A DNA stretch of 64,000 nucleotides from Saturnia japonica (GCA_033032175.1 CM065310.1:5270001-5334000); one strand, 5' to 3'. Positions 34,262 to 46,049 are shown, counted from the first letter of the stretch. The notes: generated by a model not told the origin, from the letters alone. Numbers and translations are program-made.

Positions 34262-34499
34262 ATCCAAAATTAGAATACGAATCGAAACCGAAACTCGTGC
34301 ATTCATTACTCCGCACAGGAAGTAATAACCGAGCATCAGTACGAGCTCTCATCGAACTGTTTGTTCCGTTCGCAAAATCTATTTGCCTCGCCGCGTAAAC
34401 AGAGCAAAATGATCTTCCACGGCATTGACCGAACTGTTGAGAGATTCCTTCATCTATTTTCATTAAAGTCTCTGTGACCATTCGAGCCAATACTCTCAA
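34224..34499 (-). CDS. Unrecognised open frame, copy 1
   Basis: A minus-strand frame of about 92 codons without a stop. Its first codon is TTG; the first ATG is codon 7 (RMVTETLMKIDEGISQQFGQ). Further text includes CRGRSFCSVYAARQIDF and RARTDARLLLPVRSNECTSF. It is GC-richer than the flanks and the other frames carry stops. It could be an internal exon, a fragment of a transposon protein, or chance. I recognise no family and see no promoter or decisive splice sites. The duplication breakpoint cuts its 3' part, so the last ~13 codons (WMGNEHLWWNST region) exist only in this copy. Confidence 0.2.
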   Translation of the reverse strand: MRVLARMVTETLMKIDEGISQQFGQCRGRSFCSVYAARQIDFANGTNSSMRARTDARLLLPVRSNECTSFGFDSYSNFGWMGNEHLWWNST

Positions 34500-37400
34500 A
34501 TATTTGAAATTAGTACTAAGCTCGAAGAATTACGTAATATACATATAAAGACATTTTGTTGCTACTAATATTCGTTGTAATTACACAATACGAAAAAGCC
34601 CGATATTGTTTACAGTAAGATATTTTTTACATTCAGGGACACAAATTTATGTTTGCCTCGAATACAATCAATTGTTAATCCCAAGGATAAAAAAACAGAT
34701 GTGTAAGAATCCCCTTTTATGTTATGAAAAGTAAACGGGCATGCAGAAGGTACGTCAGATATTATGTGACCACTGCAGCCTAAAGCTTAGATAACCGACC
34801 TTAAAAGACCGCAGTCCAGAGGGCCTAAGTTTTAACGCCTCATGTGACAATATTATCTCAATTTACGTTATTTCAGTAACGTCCAGGTAAAAGTGTCAGG
34901 ATTTAATTGATATGCTATAGTTTTTTTTAATACAGCTCTTATGCATCCAGTTACTATGTAAGGATAAAGCAAAGCCTTCAATCAAAATGAGAGAGTATAA
35001 ATATGTCGGGCATAATATATTTTGCAGGAACAAAGCCTAACTGCTCGAGTTTTTACCGGGTAATTAAGACCTATAGTTTTGACAGATAAAATGACCGGAA
35101 AACTACAATAGTCGAAATCATTTCTTTTTTGCAAAATCTTCGATTTTTTATCAATGCGCATTTCATTATACTAGCGGTCTCCCAATGATCGATATTCGAC
35201 CAGCGACTTTTTAATCATAAACTATTTTCTGTTTGACATTTGCAGTGTGAACCTAAACAAGGAATATTTCACTTTTCATTGGGTGATAATGTCAATATTT
35301 TGGGGGGTCTAAGTACAGTGGCACTGTTCAGTTGAGGATTCACAGTATTAATTTATTTAATTAAATATATTAGTAATATATATTATAGATAAATTTTAGC
35401 TTTCTGCACTCCTTCTCCATATAAACTTTAACCATGCCAAATCTGTCTTCCGTGCACGAAATACGCTTAAAAAGGGGCACAAAGTTTTTGCTTCTCGAAT
35501 TAATGTAATGATGAGAAGTATAAAAATTTACAACAAAGTCCATGGTAGCGGCAAAGATACTTTAACAATCACAACACTAGCCTTTGGAACTAGTGTAAAA
35601 AAATAATCACAATGAATATAACATCTTCAGATTTGTGTTCAAGTAAAGCGTTAGCTATGACAACAAAGAAATATTTTACAGTCAAAGCGGCTTTTGAAGT
35701 GAAATGCCTGTTTGTATGAAAAGTGTTTTGCCATTTTTATCTCTTGCACGAACATCACGGCAAAATGTTGTGACACTAACAGAAATGTAAGTACGCTAAA
35801 GGTTGCTACTAATTGAATTTATTTCTACTTACAAACGAGACGCAAATAGAATACAAAACAGCGAAGGTATTAGAGAAAAGGTAGCGGAAAGTACATAAAC
35901 TTGTTAATCGATGAAGAACGGGATGAAAGAAAAACACTTATGTTATAACAAATTCGTTGGAGTCTGTAATAAAGAACCAGGTCAAGACTATAATTGGCCT
36001 GTTTTGTTCAACTAATTTAATAATTTCAACAAGCTACCTTTATTCATAATTTAAATACATACTCTTAAATTATAAAAATTAGTGTAATATTGATTAATCT
36101 AAGTACATACTAAAATTAAAATTTGTATTAAAAATAGTGATAGTTTTTCTATTTAATTATCCAAAATTAGAATACGAATCGAAACCGAAACTCGTGCATT
36201 CATTACTCCGCACAGGAAGTAATAACCGAGCATCAGTACGAGCTCTCATCGAACTGTTTGTTCCGTTCGCAAAATCTATTTGCCTCGCCGCGTAAACAGA
36301 GCAAAATGATCTTCCACGGCATTGACCGAACTGTTGAGAGATTCCTTCATCTATTTTCATTAAAGTCTCTGTGACCATTCGAGCCAATACTCTCAAATAT
36401 TTGAAATTAGTACTAAGCTCGAAGAATTACGTAATATACATATAAAGACATTTTGTTGCTACTAATATTCGTTGTAATTACACAATACGAAAAAGCCCGA
36501 TATTGTTTACAGTAAGATATTTTTTACATTCAGGGACACAAATTTATGTTTGCCTCGAATACAATCAATTGTTAATCCCAAGGATAAAAAAACAGATGTG
36601 TAAGAATCCCCTTTTATGTTATGAAAAGTAAACGGGCATGCAGAAGGTACGTCAGATATTATGTGACCACTGCAGCCTAAAGCTTAGATAACCGACCTTA
36701 AAAGACCGCAGTCCAGAGGGCCTAAGTTTTAACGCCTCATGTGACAATATTATCTCAATTTACGTTATTTCAGTAACGTCCAGGTAAAAGTGTCAGGATT
36801 TAATTGATATGCTATAGTTTTTTTTAATACAGCTCTTATGCATCCAGTTACTATGTAAGGATGAAGCAAAGCCTTCAATCAAAATGAGAGAGTATAAATA
36901 TGTCGGGCATAATATATTTTGCAGGAACAAAGCCTAACTGCTCGAGTTTTTACCGGGTAATTAAGACCTATAGTTTTGACAGATAAAATGACCGGAAAAC
37001 TACAATAGTCGAAATCATTTCTTTTTTGCAAAATCTTCGATTTTTTATCAATGCGCATTTCATTATACTAGCGGTCTCCCAATGATCGATATTCGACCAG
37101 CGACTTTTTAATCATAAACTATTTTCTGTTTGACATTTGCAGTGTGAACCTAAACAAGGAATATTTCACTTTTCATTGGGTGATAATGTCAATATTTTGG
37201 GGGGTCTAAGTACAGTGGCACTGTTCAGTTGAGGATTCACAGTATTAATTTATTTAATTAAATATATTAGTAATATATATTATAGATAAATTTTAGCTTT
37301 CTGCACTCCTTCTCCATATAAACTTTAACCATGCCAAATCTGTCTTCCGTGCACGAAATACGCTTAAAAAGGGGCACAAAGTTTTTGCTTCTCGAATTAA

Positions 37401-38057
37401 TGTAATGATGAGAAGTATAAAAATTTACAACAAAGTCCATGGTAGCGGCAAAGATACTTTAACAATCACAACACTAGCCTTTGGAACTAGTGTAAAAAAA
37501 TAATCACAATGAATATAACATCTTCAGATTTGTGTTCAAGTAAAGCGTTAGCTATGACAACAAAGAAATATTTTACAGTCAAAGCGGCTTTTGAAGTGAA
37601 ATGCCTGTTTGTATGAAAAGTGTTTTGCCATTTTTATCTCTTGCACGAACATCACGGCAAAATGTTGTGACACTAACAGAAATGTAAGTACGCTAAAGGT
37701 TGCTACTAATTGAATTTATTTCTACTTACAAACGAGACGCAAATAGAATACAAAACAGCGAAGGTATTAGAGAAAAGGTAGCGGAAAGTACATAAACTTG
37801 TTAATCGATGAAGAACGGGATGAAAGAAAAACACTTATGTTATAACAAATTCGTTGGAGTCTGTAATAAAGAACCAGGTCAAGACTATAATTGGCCTGTT
37901 TTGTTCAACTAATTTAATAATTTCAACAAGCTACCTTTATTCATAATTTAAATACATACTCTTAAATTATAAAAATTAGTGTAATATTGATTAATCTAAG
38001 TACATACTAAAATTAAAATTTGTATTAAAAATAGTGATAGTTTTTCTATTTAATTAT
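34262..38057. repeat. 1,897 bp head-to-tail duplication, near-identical
   Basis: Unit 1 is 34262/34264-36160 and unit 2 is 36161-38057, offset 1,897 bp throughout. The left breakpoint is CATCCATCCAAAATTAG and the junction is TTTAATTATCCAAAATTAG, with only AT shared at the join, so no long homology was used. Reading both copies in parallel I found one substitution: A at 34966, G at 36863. Neither unit looks like a known transposon. The unit holds one unrecognised open frame, listed separately. Confidence 0.93.
36157..36396 (-). CDS. Unrecognised open frame, truncated duplicate
   Basis: The same frame as 34224-34499, identical in the parts compared, but its 3' end is replaced at the tandem junction: after SYSNFG the frame runs into AT-rich DNA and stops. 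If copy 1 were a real exon, this copy would lack its C-terminal or 3' splice context. No function assigned. Confidence 0.15.
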   Translation of the reverse strand: MRVLARMVTETLMKIDEGISQQFGQCRGRSFCSVYAARQIDFANGTNSSMRARTDARLLLPVRSNECTSFGFDSYSNFG

Positions 38058-38284
38058 ATGGTAAAGTATGACATGACATTATATTAACGACATGAACCAA
38101 AATTATATTCCAATAAGCTTAAAAAAACATATGAACTTCTTATTGTAACTGGCAGACCATTATCAATAGATGTTTCATAAAGGATCTGGATAAGCAGAAA
38201 ATATCCCAACACCAGTTTTGGGTTTTATCTCAATATTTCCCGTCACCGAATTCACAATCTCGTTGTAGGACATTTTTATACCAT

Positions 38285-38580
38285 GATGGTGGTACATTAG
38301 CGGTTCTGATGGTAAGCGGTCACCGCTAGAAGCACCACATGCGCGTCAACAATCCTTTAAAACCCTGTTTACTTCACTCTTGAAGAGACCTATACTGTGA
38401 TTCTCTGGGAAAGTCTCATCAGGGAAATCATTCCACATCCCCACTATACAACGGAGGAAACTGCTCTAAAACCGAACTGTCCGCGACTTTTTATTCTAAA
38501 GTGTTAGTCAGCGATACCAGGCGGTCCGATAGTGGAAAGTAGCCGCAAGCGTTCTACCCAACAATTTTTCGGAACACAAC
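38285..38580 (-). pseudogene. LINE reverse-transcriptase C-terminus fragment
   Basis: On the minus strand, in two or three frames, the order is ATFHYRTAWYR, then SRTVRF, then SSFLRCIVGMWNDFPDETFP, ENHSIGLFKSEVNRVLKDC and a stop, followed by CGASSGDRLPSEP-type 3' text. The 'RTVRFSRSFLPR...WN.LP..VFP...NIGLFKS.VNR' pattern is the typical C-terminus of insect non-LTR polymerases. Stops and frame changes show it is dead. The clade is uncertain. Confidence 0.65.
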
Positions 38581-38589
38581 AACACGCTT

Positions 38590-41400
38590 GACGAGGCGTC
38601 CGAGCTCGTTATTATAGTACTATCATCACTCCATAATCAAAACAATTATAGACTATTCAACCGAAATATCTAGTCCGGTGAAACTGTAAATTAGGCATAC
38701 ACAAAAATATATATCATGAAATCAAGAACTTTGAGATTATATCGATTTCAAACTTGATTCAAAATTATTCAATATAAAAGAAGGCAGTATTAGGTTCCGT
38801 TTAATATTTCACCGTCCATCGGTTCAATAGGTTGCTTTTAATTATTCACTAGTTCTTGTGAAGAGCGCTAAGGTGCACTCGATTCCACAATCGATTTTAT
38901 ATTTCAATAAGTTCCAATATAATACACTGTGAAATAATGATGCACCTTATTTCTACTTAGTTTTAAGTGTACTGCGGAACGTCGACTTGTTTACTTGAAT
39001 TTATAATACTGTTATTTGTTGAACAGTTGCACGCCATGTTTTGGTGGGTGTAACTCGTTTAAAACTTACTAAGTTGTAGGCTGTTCTAACGATCAAACCC
39101 GCATACCTTCAGAAAAATAAGTTTCACTATAAGGAACATTTTTCAACATGATCCAAATTACTTTCCAATTATGTTGAATAGTTGTTAATAACAATTTATT
39201 ATTAATCAAAAATTTGATTAAATCGTAAACTTATAAATACTTTAGACTGTTTTATTGAAAACATTATGCTATCACATTTTGAACTACTGTTAATTGGCAC
39301 CGAAAAAAAAAGTTTACTATAACGAGTCTTAGTTTAAATTATCGAGAAAATTTATTAGATTTTGTGGCAATTTATACTTTTATTCGGTATGCAAAATATT
39401 GCCTGCAGAGTACACACAGACATTCCATAGAAATAAAAACAGCTACAAATTTAGTGTTCAACTCATGCGATAGTTAAAGCCATATAAGCTGAAAATACGT
39501 TTATTTTTAATTATACAGAAAAATATTAGTCAGTTGCACACGATAAAGCGCTTTTTTCTATTTACACATTTTTTAGTAACCGTGATCCTGTACGCTAGAA
39601 CTGGGGTGTCCATTTTCCATGTCAGTACTCTGAATTCAGCAGTGAACAAAAAGGATGTTGACCTTAATCCGTGTGGAGTCCATTCGAATTGATGGATGAA
39701 CTTTTACATACACACATGTCAGGCGTGTCGGCGATCAATCTACAATGTATCATTCAACCCGGCCGGACCATTATAAATTGTATCCAGATTCGACTAAGTA
39801 AAAGTTACGTGTGTTTGATTAAAAAACACACGCAGGTTAAAATGTCAATGTTTGATTTTTGATACCTCTTTTTGGGAATAATTTTAACATTATTAAGAGG
39901 TATTCACTTATAAGAACATGCAAACTATATTGTTTTTTATACGAAACTAATCGTAATATAGTAAAGCATTAGTTGCATTGCGTTAAACTTTGGTTAAAAA
40001 CAAATGTGGAAATGTCTAATTAATTAATTTTTAAAACAAGTGTATCTTTCTTTTTGTATACTTGTTTTGAGAGTTGCACGCGCATCTATCTAGTGACGGA
40101 GGTGCGACATTATGAAATTAGCCATCAATGACAATTAAATAACGTGTTGACTGAATTGCTGCCTTTTCTTTTGTTTAACGTTTAACGTAAAAAAATATTT
40201 ATCGTTGTATAATTTGTTTATTTTTCAATGAAACAGATGTAAATTTTTACAAAATTAAAAACACATTAAAATAATAGAGGTTAAATTAGGTTAAATTGAA
40301 TGAATTAATTTAATGAATTTACATTATTATTATTTTACTCGCCAACTTCATCAAGTTGTTGATAGGCGGGATAAAATTTATTGAGTTATTTTATTTTGTT
40401 ACGCCAAAGAACTACAACTTCTTACGTGTGTACGTACGTTGTTACGTGTGTGTGCAGGTACATACAATTTTTTTTTTGCAGAGAGACGGTCTATTCCGTA
40501 TAGTAGGTGTTAAGCGTCAATTGTGTATATAAATCCATTATTATTTACCTTCGGTTCATTTTACCACGATAGATGGCGCCGTCTCGAATCGACTCACACT
40601 AACGAAATGTAAAATGCAGTTTAAGGTAGTATGTAATCTTTTCATAATGAAAACCTTTCTCGGCCTAACTGGGTGTTTTCTTAGCAACGTCATAAATCAG
40701 TGCATTCAAAGTACCGTTTTTGGAATACTATAAAATAATTGTACAGTAGGTATAGTACGATCCAAAACAATAGCGACTATAGTGATATCTGCAATCCATT
40801 GCTTTTATGCCGGAATACACATATTATATGTCTCGTCACGTTGTTTGAACGAGCCGATATTGCAGACACACGGTCTTCACAGTACGGCAGATATACAACA
40901 TAATCAACATATCGAACTTCTTTCTTCTTGGCGAGATGGAGGTTTACCATAAAACTGTAGCTCCGTAAATCGCGTGTGGTTCTATTAATAATTTGAAATT
41001 TGTACAATTTATTAATGGCAAAAACGAAAAAAAAAAAATTGGCTATTAACGACCAGTTTACAGTAAGAAAACAGTTACTAAAATATAACAAAACTCACAT
41101 AAATGAATGTACATGTATAAAAGACAAAAACAATATTTATAGCCACTGGTCTATAAAAAAGATAGTGTTCGAATCTTGTTGGCGACAGTAAAATTTTTAT
41201 TGTTATCATTGTGGAGTTGTTCGTTATCATTGTGGAGTTGTTCTTATTATGAATCTTAAAACGTATTTATCCGTAATTTGGAATTAACCTGTAGATTACA
41301 TCTATAAAAATAAATCCGTAATTCTGTATTCACATGCAATTTTTTGCCAACTTTCCTGATAGGATTTAGGCACCCATAAAATAAATAGTAGAAACAAGCT
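38590..41400. other. No gene; GT-rich patch and motif
   Basis: AT-rich. A GT/AC-rich patch at about 40420-40465 (TTACGTGTGTACGTACGTTG then TTACGTGTGTGTGCAGG) and a CGATAGATGGCGCCGTCTCG motif near 40568 are the only landmarks. The 39600-39860 stretch, with a 63-codon frame, is not recognisable. Confidence 0.35.
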
Positions 41401-41680
41401 AAATTATTAAAAGGAAACAAAAAACCCGACTGCAAAAAAATCAATTTTTTTCTCTCAATTTTTTATTTTTATATTAATCCCAGAAGTCGTACTTAAATAT
41501 TATATAGCCTATGTCACTCCCACAAGACGAATCTAACGACACCTCGTATACTAAAAATACTAAAATCAATCAAGCCGTCTAAGCAACAGAGCGTACCAAA
41601 GAAATAGACATATATATACATAACATATATGTAAAATGTATGTACGCTTGGAAAACATAACTCTCCTTTTCGCAGTCGGG
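41401..41680. repeat. MITE-like repeat, copy 2 (CCCGACTGC ends)
   Basis: The second copy of the 521-790 repeat. The 9 bp inverted pair CCCGACTGC (41425-41433) and GCAGTCGGG (41672-41680) is exact here. The middle (GTACTTAAATATTATATAGC then CTATGTCACTCCC) is conserved, with small indels relative to copy 1. Confidence 0.65.
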
Positions 41681-41817
41681 AACTTATAGAAATATTGAAT
41701 TAAATAAAAAAAGTAAATAATTTTTAAATCCCAACTGCTTTATTGAACACCAGCTGTGTCCCGAGGTTTCTTCACCCGCATATAATTTAAAAGAAATCAC
41801 TGATTGATGATTTATAA

Positions 41818-42347
41818 TCTTCTATATATACAATTAATACAATTGAAGGGTCTGTTTGTACTGTCAAAATAACAGCTTTTTACTAAATGAAAGTATACAC
41901 GAAACCTTTAACAAAACACCTATTTTTAAAATTTTTATCTGTCTATCTGTCTGTATGTTTCGGGTAATCTCAGAAACGGTTGGACCAATTTTGACGGGAC
42001 TTTCACTGGTTGATAGCTGAATATATAGGGAGTAACTTAGGCTACTTTTATTTTAGAAAAAGAATTAGGATTCCGTACAAATAAAAAACTGGTCACGGTA
42101 AATCAATTCGGGCGCTTAAATAAATGGTTTACGCTAAGTAAACCATAAGAAAGAAATATCGCAAATTAATGTACTAAACAATTGTAGATATTAAAAAGAC
42201 CTATAAAAAGGTCTGTGAAAGTATACGTCTATTTTCTAAGAAACACCCACAATAAGCATTTTTGTCTTTAAAATGGCCGGGAGCGGGGGAGCAAGATTCG
42301 CGCGGGCATTCCGTAGTTCTTGTGAGCGTAGCCACGGGCACAGCTAG
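41818..42347 (+). mobile_element. Non-autonomous Helitron (530 bp)
   Basis: It begins TCTTCTATATATACAATTAA after an A and ends CGTAGCCACGGGCACAGCTAG (positions 42327-42347) before a T. Internal text GGTCTGTTTGTACTGTCAAA, AATAACAGCTTTTTACT, GAAACGGTTGGACCAATTTT then GACGGGACTTTCACTGGTTG and AGGGAGTAACTTAGGCTACT is a widespread lepidopteran family. No Rep/helicase is present. Confidence 0.75.
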
Positions 42348-42760
42348 TACTTCAATAAAGACAATATTTTTATCGGGCGGCCAGATGGTCACATCGCGGC
42401 ATCGGCATCGCACGGCTCGTTCGCGCCACTACTAATATAGACCTGACTCGAGCTGAGTGTTGAATTATTTTAATTTTGTATTATCTTTCAAACTATGCAT
42501 CCAAATAACATACTGTAAAAGGCGAAGTTTATCTTCATTATAAATTGCCTTTATGATGAAGTAACTTTTGTTCGTAAGGATTAATATGCCATGCTTAAAA
42601 ATAATGCTCACAAATGAATGTTTAATCTTCACCAAAAAAAAATTCAAAATACCTTGTTGTGGCTCATGTATAAGAGATAGATTATATGCTATCGCTGTTT
42701 TTTTATATATATTACTTAATGGCCAATATTTTTGTAGAACATTGTATTGACGTATCATTA

Positions 42761-43292
42761 TACTATTTCCATTTCTTTATTTTGTCGATGACAGTTATAA
42801 TTCGATAGTTGTGTTGTGACCAAACAAGTAATGATACCGATATAAAATAAGTAGTGACGATTCATTAGATTTTGATTAAAATAAATAAATAAAGATTACC
42901 TGTCGTTATAATTATTTCGTTTCATTGTCAAGTACCTCTACCTATACCTACTTATTTTATACAACAACTTCGAAAATTTTGAAGAAGTTGGCATTATCAA
43001 TCAAGAATTAATACGTGTAACATCTTGTATTGAAATATAATATTAGTTAATAAATTTGTACAAATGTATCCGGGAGTAGTTTAGTTTCTTACATTTTGTA
43101 AAAAAATATCGGGTCTGTTATCGTTTTACGTTTATCGATATAGCTCCATCCCTATCAGTTTCTCTGACTCTGGTATAACCTTGTACGTATGTAAACTATA
43201 TTTATAAAATAATGCATACATAATGTAAAAAAGACGCTCGTTCAAGTTTTCACAGGAGCTGTCATCGACAAAATAAAGAAATGGAAATGGTA
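42761..43292. mobile_element. 532 bp MITE with 34 bp inverted repeats
   Basis: The left end 42761-42794 (TACTATTTCCATTTCTTTAT then TTTGTCGATGACAG) and right end 43259-43292 are inverted repeats matching at 33 of 34 bases. TA flanks both sides (42759-42760 and 43293-43294). The empty site survives in the sister repeat at ~29895 (ATCATTAACCATTA), matching the sequence after excision of element plus one TA. Inside there is no open frame, but there is a hairpin CAACTTCGAAAATTTTGAAG then AAGTTG. The TA duplication points to mobilisation by a Tc1/mariner-type transposase. Confidence 0.88.
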
Positions 43293-43864
43293 TAACCATT
43301 AAACCAGCGCATGCGGCTAAAGCAGTTCGCGAGGGCTTCGACTTCCGGCTTACGTAACAAAAATCAGTATTTAAGGCTAGCTAGAAACTGTAGCCTAATG
43401 TTATATAACCTATACTATTCCTCGTGAGTCTGGTTCTCATATAAAAAAAGAATTTTTCAAATCCGACTGGTAGTTCCAGAGATTAGTGTGTTTTTAAACA
43501 AACAAGCAAAAAACTTTTCCGCTTTATTATATTATTAGTATTAGTATAGATTTTACAGTTTTTTTTTTTTTTTATATGGAATGATTCGTATAATTTATAT
43601 CCAAAATGTCCTAGTCATTACCATATCAAATTTCGAACTCTACGTCCCTATGAGGCCGTGTCCTAAAAATGCATAACCTCTATATGCTTAGAAACCTTCA
43701 AATGAGGTACTAATATAGTACGTTGACTTTCGCGACATTACAATTATAAAGAGTATTTGCTTGTGTTTTTAAGTGAGTTCAACCTTTTTTGAATAAAATC
43801 GGATTGAGTTTTCAAACATGTGTCAAAATAAAAAGTAATTTAAATCAATAGCACTGAGTATTGA

Positions 43865-44202
43865 TATCAACTTCGAAGCAAATCACCGCCAAAATAACTT
43901 TCTACCCCTTTTCAACGCCGTTAGGGGATGAATTTCAATAAAATACGAAACACGTCTTCCATCGATTCTGTTAAAAAAGGTTTATGCAAAATTTGAAGTA
44001 GATTGAACCAAGGAATCACCTTGTCCCATACAAACTTTGACCCCCTTTTTCATTCTTTCTTTATTTTTTCTTATCGGATGTTTACGTCTTACAAAGAACA
44101 TAGGTACCTTCCAAATTTCAAGTATCTACGATCAGCGGTTCAGGCTGTGCGTTGATCCGTCAGTCAGTCATTCAGGACAAAGCATTTTATATGTATAGAT
44201 TT
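43865..44202 (+). repeat. Dispersed repeat ending GCGTTGATCCGTCAGTCAGT
   Basis: TTTCTACCCCTTTTCAACGC then CGTTAGGGGATGAATTTC, CCAAATTTCAAGTATCTACG, ATCAGCGGTTCAGGCTGTGC then GTTGATCCGTCAGTCAGTCA and the ending TTTTATATGTATAGAT. This is the wording of a very common lepidopteran interspersed repeat. It is non-coding and diverged. Confidence 0.6.
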
Positions 44203-44721
44203 GTGTACAGGCAACTTATTATGGCATTCCATAATTCACATGTTCTAAGAATTATTAATAAAACTTATAGAAATTGGAAAAAAGCAAAACAAATCTTTTT
44301 TCTTTCTATTCTTGACCTATCTTGATGAAATTTTGTACACGCGAAATGCAATAATGAAGAAAAAAATTATGTTGTATATACTAATTTTTTTTTTTATATT
44401 GCTAGATCTGCGAATTGATAATGAATTGACTTCAATTGATGTAATACAATAAGACTATGGATCATACCACTATATTATGTTTTTCGCTTTAAGAACTATC
44501 TGTAGTCGGGATCATCAATCAATGTCAAGTTCAATATTAGAAATATTGCGTAAAAGGAAATAAAGAAAATTGTTATATTTATTGACCATACGTACGCGTA
44601 CACATATCTGTGTGATTTAGCATTCATATGGTGAACATACAAAACTGAAGAAATATTATAGTTTTCAATCCTGTTTAACTAAAGCGATTTTTTTAAACAG
44701 AGAATATTTTCTCATTTCTTA

Positions 44722-46046
44722 CTGGCCATATATACCAATATTATGTAATTTAAAAAAAAGAGCCTTTTAAATAGTATTATAACTATTTATTATTTATTTG
44801 ATACATAGTGAATTAAATTTTGCAGGTTTTGTTGTTTATAACAAATGTAACATTAATTCTGTTTTTTTTTTTTGACAAAAAATTGTTATTATTGAGTGAA
44901 GGGAACGTTTTTTTTAATAAGTTTGAGTGATAATGCCTGATCTCAGCGTTGATCAGGTGCCTAAAGCTGTAACTTTAGTTAAAAATGGTCATCCTAACAA
45001 CAATGAAGTGGCTCAAATATTATGAGTTTCCAAGTCTGTGATTTTTCGCAATGTTAAACGATACCGGCAGACTGGAGAGTATACAAGACGTAAAGGACAA
45101 GGTCGCAAAAGAGTAATAACAAAGAGGGACAACAGATTTTCAGAAACCGTACTTCGACTTCTTCCGAGGTGCGAAACAAGCTGCAGGAAGTTTGACAAGT
45201 GACAAATAGGACCAAAACGATTATAAAAAAACTTAAGGCAACTCGTATAGGAGCTTTGCTTGTTCGCACCAAAATTGGAATGATGACGCTTGAAGAAAAT
45301 TACTCTTTACTGATGAGCCCAGATTCTGCCATAAGTCAAATGATGGAAAGGTTAAAGTATGGAGACGACTCGGAGAAATACGCTGAATGTAACATTGTTG
45401 GAAAAGAGCCTTATGATGAAGTGTCAGTAATGGAATGGGGTGGCATTTGTTAGGAGCACGTGTGGAGCTACATGTCGTACAAAACGCGTCCCTGAGTGCA
45501 GCGAAATAGGTAACAGACATTTTTGAGCAGATTGTGATACCTTTTGGAGGATAAATTTCTTTTCATGTACGATAATGCTCGTCCTCGCGCTGCGGCGGTA
45601 ATATTGGAGTACCTTACTGAGGTCAGAATCCAAATTTAGGTGTGGCCGACAGCTCGCCGGAGCTAAATACGTTAGAACATGATTGAGATAAACTGGGAAA
45701 AATTAAACTAAGAAATTCAGCACCAGCTAACCCAAGACACCTCAAAACTGCATTGGTTGAATTAGAATGGAACCTAATGCCACAAATATTCATTGGCAAT
45801 TTGATAAACAGTATGATGAAAAGTATAATTATAAAAAAAAAACAGTCTTCAAAACAATATTCAATTTTCAATATTTTAGGTCAACACCCTCAATTAAAAT
45901 ACTTACTACTGCCTCTAATTTGTATTTTTTTTTCGTATGTATTAATTGATTTTATTTAACGATTTTTAAAAGCTTAAATTGTACAAATAATTCTGTTTTC
46001 ACTTTAATTTGCCCCTTTTTTATTGCGTTCCTCTTATATGCCACTG
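44722..46046 (+). mobile_element. Tc1-like element, inactive
   Basis: The right end is CGTTCCTCTTATATGCCACTG next to TA (46047-46048); its inverse, CAGTGGCATATAAGAGG, is a Tc1-type terminus. A decayed left counterpart may start at ~44722 (ACTGGCCATATATACC). The ~1.3 kb length and the transposase pseudogene inside support a Tc1-family element. The left boundary is tentative. Confidence 0.65.
44933..45855 (+). pseudogene. Tc1-like DDE transposase pseudogene
   Basis: A relic of a D..DE transposase. From the ATG near 44933: MPDLSVDQVPKAVTLVKNGH, NNNEVAQIL, a stop, VSKSVIFRNVKRYRQTGEYT, RRKGQGRKRVI (paired helix-turn-helix region and GRPR-like hook). The catalytic part follows in several frames: LFTDEPRFCHKSNDGKVKVW (first Asp) at ~45305-45375, SVMEWGGIC at ~45425, FLFMYDNARPRAAAVILEYL (second Asp) at ~45550-45610, and a third region where WPTARR and LEHD.DKLGKI replace the usual WPA.SPDLNPIEHVWD. 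The C-terminal ALVELEWNLMPQIFIGNLIN then SMMK completes it. At least five stops or frame changes occur and part of the linker is missing, so it is inactive. D34E spacing is assumed from the family and cannot be measured exactly across the frameshifts. Confidence 0.85.
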
Positions 46047-46049
46047 TAT

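Larger units (their letters stand above)
41746..43558 (+). repeat. Family E repeat split by a Helitron and a MITE
   Basis: The text starts CCAGCTGTGTCCCGAGGTTT. After the Helitron (41818-42347) it resumes with a ~120 bp stretch and then follows the 29505 copy from TTTTAATTTTGTATTATC to ATTGACGTATCATTA (42760). After the MITE (42761-43292) it continues ACCATTAAACCAGCGCATGC to GGTAGTTCCAGAGATTAG and the AT-rich 3' tail TATTAGTATTAGTATAGAT. The Helitron part is less certain because the sequence around it is poorly conserved. Confidence 0.65.

Noticed and set aside
34262..38057. The 1.9 kb tandem units considered as an LTR element or satellite
   Set aside because: Only two units, no internal genes, no LTR termini, and the junction shows 2 bp microhomology rather than element ends.
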